Assembly (NCBI GenBank): GCA_947245315.1
Contig: CAMXNV010000116.1
Location: forward strand, 1-7,046
Length of the DNA: 7,046 nucleotides
From: an uncultured Oscillibacter sp.
Lineage (GTDB): Bacteria > Bacillota > Clostridia > Oscillospirales > Oscillospiraceae
Direction of reading: 5' to 3'
The notes beneath the pieces are model-generated. The model was given only the letters and a program-made list of their open reading frames with translations, did not search any database and was not told where the DNA came from. A program made the translations under genes and the position numbers. Shown here piece after piece: positions 6,189-7,046 of the stretch (positions within the stretch are counted from its first letter, which is position 1; each line of letters opens with the position of its first letter).

Positions 6189-6361
6189 GGGCATGCGGCG
6201 GAAGGGACAGCCCTGCGCCGCGCCCTGCGATGAACCGGGAGATTGCTCGAAAGAGGTAACTTCCGGGGAGTATGTCCGATCATCGGGCGGCTGAGAAAGG
6301 TCTGGACGTGAGCGTAGATCGCCATGCCATGACGGAACCGGCCCCATTGCGCCGGTTTTTT
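6189..6361 (+). ncRNA. Structured leader RNA upstream of rpsJ, family not recognised
   Basis: Begins at the promoter start site and ends at an intrinsic terminator. The ends pair (GGCATG 6190-6195 with CATGCC 6323-6328). Hairpin 1 (6195-6221) has GCGGCG/CGCCGC plus AGGG/CCCT with an ACAG loop, and competes with the end helix only at one base. Hairpin 2 (6235-6266) has the 7-bp CCGGGAG/CTTCCGG, an internal loop ATTG/GTAA, and CTC-GAAA-GAG with a GNRA tetraloop. Hairpin 3 (6274-6288) has GTCCGA/TCGGGC with loop TCA. This gives a closed three-arm structure, typical of a cis-regulatory leader. No second promoter is seen before rpsJ, so read-through probably feeds the operon. It could be an autoregulatory ribosomal-protein leader, a riboswitch or a free-standing small RNA. 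I cannot match it to a named family. Confidence 0.7.
6336..6361 (+). terminator. Intrinsic terminator at the end of the S10 leader (attenuator)
   Basis: Perfect 7-bp stem AACCGGC/GCCGGTT (6336-6342 with 6351-6357), loop CCCATTGC, and a run of six Ts (6356-6361). It lies between the only visible promoter and rpsJ, so it most likely acts as an attenuator. Confidence 0.85.
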
Positions 6362-6412
6362 CATGAGCTGGAATGATACGCACGGTTAAGCGGACAGAAA
6401 AATTTCTCTCGC

Positions 6413-6447
6413 CGTAGGTCGTGGACACTAGGAAAAAACGACGTACG
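6413..6447 (+). promoter_or_regulatory. Hairpin just upstream of the rpsJ ribosome binding site
   Basis: CGTA (6413-6416) pairs with TACG (6444-6447) and GTCGT (6418-6422) with ACGAC (6438-6442), separated by one G-G mismatch; the 15-nt loop ends in an A-run. It ends 4 nt before AGGAGG, so it could influence translation or mRNA stability. The role is inferred. Confidence 0.45.
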
Positions 6448-6451
6448 AATT

Positions 6452-6462
6452 AGGAGGAACCT
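6452..6462 (+). promoter_or_regulatory. rpsJ ribosome binding site, extended form
   Basis: AGGAGGAACCT, with AGGAGG 9 nt before the rpsJ ATG. The same 11 bases occur before rplC (6996-7006). Confidence 0.85.
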
Positions 6463-6466
6463 GAAC

Positions 6467-6778
6467 ATGGCACAGAAAGAAAAGATCCGCATCCGGCTGA
6501 AGGCCTACGATCACCAGATGATCGACCAGAGCGCGGAAAAGATCGTGGAAACCGCCAAGCGCACCGGCGCCGAGGTTTCCGGACCCATCCCCCTGCCCAC
6601 CAAGAAGGAGATCATCACCATTCTGCGCTCCGTCCACAAGCACAAGGACAGCCGGGAGCAGTTTGAGCGCCGGACCCACAAGCGGCTCATCGACATCACC
6701 AAGTCCTCCCCCAAGACCGTGGAGGCCCTGATGGCCCTGGAGCTCCCCGCCGGCGTGGATATCGAGATCAAGCTCTGA
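6467..6778 (+). CDS. rpsJ: 30S ribosomal protein S10 (uS10)
   Basis: Small-subunit head protein that also serves, as NusE, in NusB-linked antitermination complexes. The 103-aa product is full length. It starts MAQKEKIRIRLKAYDHQMID and contains the conserved VSGPIPLPTKKEIITILRS segment (about 39-57), the loop KHKDSREQFERRTHKRLIDI (about 58-77), and ends AGVDIEIKL. The ATG is set by a strong AGGAGG 9 nt upstream. It is the first gene of the S10 operon here, driven from the promoter at 6156-6184 through a leader with an attenuator. S10 and NusA both work in antitermination, and here their operons are divergent neighbours. Confidence 0.99.
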   Translation: MAQKEKIRIRLKAYDHQMIDQSAEKIVETAKRTGAEVSGPIPLPTKKEIITILRSVHKHKDSREQFERRTHKRLIDITKSSPKTVEALMALELPAGVDIEIKL

Positions 6779-7008
6779 GACCCCATTCCCTATGTTGAAC
6801 CGCAGTCTGCACTCCTCCCAAGAACCCTGCCCCCGTCCCTCCCTCCGAAAGCCTGACGCGAGCCCGCAAAGCGCTTGCGGCAGAGAGGGGAGAGGGAAAG
6901 AGAGCGGGCGGAGCTTCTTCCGACGACGCAGACGGGTCAAGTTGGCCGGGACGGTTCCCAATGGCCGGAGCCGGTCAACCAATAACCTTATTTTAAGGAG
7001 GAACCTAC
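6779..7008 (+). other. Long structured gap between rpsJ and rplC
   Basis: No coding frame is supported in 230 nt, whereas these genes are usually close together. Visible structures are CCGCAA/TTGCGG (6864-6869 with 6875-6880), flanked by pyrimidine-rich (6820-6846) and purine-rich (6882-6905) runs that could pair partly, and GTTGGCCGG/CCGGTCAAC (6941-6949 with 6971-6979, one G-U) about 17 nt before the rplC ribosome binding site. No terminator and no clear promoter were found. This may be a second regulatory or processing region. Confidence 0.45.
6996..7006 (+). promoter_or_regulatory. rplC ribosome binding site
   Basis: AAGGAGG starting at 6995, with the AACCT extension, sets the ATG at 7009. 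It repeats the rpsJ site exactly over 11 bases. Confidence 0.85.
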
Positions 7009-7046
7009 ATGAAAGCGATCATCGGCAAAAAAGTGGGCATGTCCCA
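7009..7046 (+). CDS. rplC: 50S ribosomal protein L3 (uL3), 5' end only
   Basis: Only 12 codons lie inside the window: MKAIIGKKVGMS, the typical bacterial L3 N-terminus. L3 is an early-assembly 50S protein near the peptidyl transferase centre and normally follows rpsJ. The start is fixed by AAGGAGG a few bases upstream. The gene continues past the window edge. Confidence 0.93.
   Translation, partial: MKAIIGKKVGMS

Noticed and set aside
6286..6320. TPP-riboswitch-like pieces (GGCTGAGA, TCTGGA, GCGTAGA) in the S10 leader
   Set aside because: The pieces are in the right order, but spacing is far too short, the paired arms of the TPP fold are missing, and the downstream gene is unrelated to thiamine.
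6347..6375. A second rpsJ promoter downstream of the attenuator (TTGCGC with TGATAC)
   Set aside because: The spacer would be about 21 bp and the -35 lies inside the terminator; not credible compared with 6156-6184.
6003..6428. Minus-strand open frame across the S10 promoter and leader
   Set aside because: It overlaps a strong promoter, a structured leader and a terminator, and has no start signal or recognisable protein.
6428..6982. Minus-strand open frame opposite rpsJ
   Set aside because: Shadow of rpsJ, which is certain on the plus strand.

Overview
The window looks like chromosomal DNA from a GC-rich member of the Firmicutes/Clostridia, most like the Oscillospiraceae/Ruminococcaceae group. 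The evidence is the gene order rimP-nusA-rnpM-(L7Ae family)-infB, a NusA that ends after its KH domains without the proteobacterial C-terminal repeats, strong AGGAGG ribosome binding sites, GC-rich codons set against AT-rich promoters, and palindromic GC-rich intergenic repeats. This placement comes from protein recognition and gene order; no database search was run.

Minus strand, right to left: a likely promoter (5946-5974), a short leader ending in an intrinsic-terminator hairpin (5882-5910), a 162-bp near-palindromic element (5702-5863), then rimP, nusA, rnpM (ylxR), a ylxQ/L7Ae-type gene with an unusual Arg/Gly/Pro-rich tail, and infB. A strong terminator (286-316) lies directly after infB, so the unit appears to end there without ylxP, rbfA or truB. 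Positions 1-193 beyond it hold a palindromic repeat cluster.

Plus strand, from about 6156: a near-consensus sigma-A promoter, a roughly 170-nt structured leader ending in an intrinsic terminator (6336-6361), a further hairpin, then rpsJ (S10), an unusually long 230-nt gap, and the first codons of rplC (L3). This is the head of the S10 ribosomal-protein operon, divergent from the rimP-infB operon.

Together the genes cover ribosome production and use: 30S maturation (RimP), transcription elongation and antitermination (NusA), an RNase P modulator (RnpM), a ribosome-associated RNA-binding protein, initiation factor IF2, and ribosomal proteins S10 and L3. Every coding gene is a known housekeeping gene. 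The novelty is in the non-coding DNA: the S10 leader RNA with a possible attenuation switch, the large hairpin element before rimP, the short terminated leader before it, the GC-rich island between the divergent promoters, and the disordered tail on the L7Ae-type protein.
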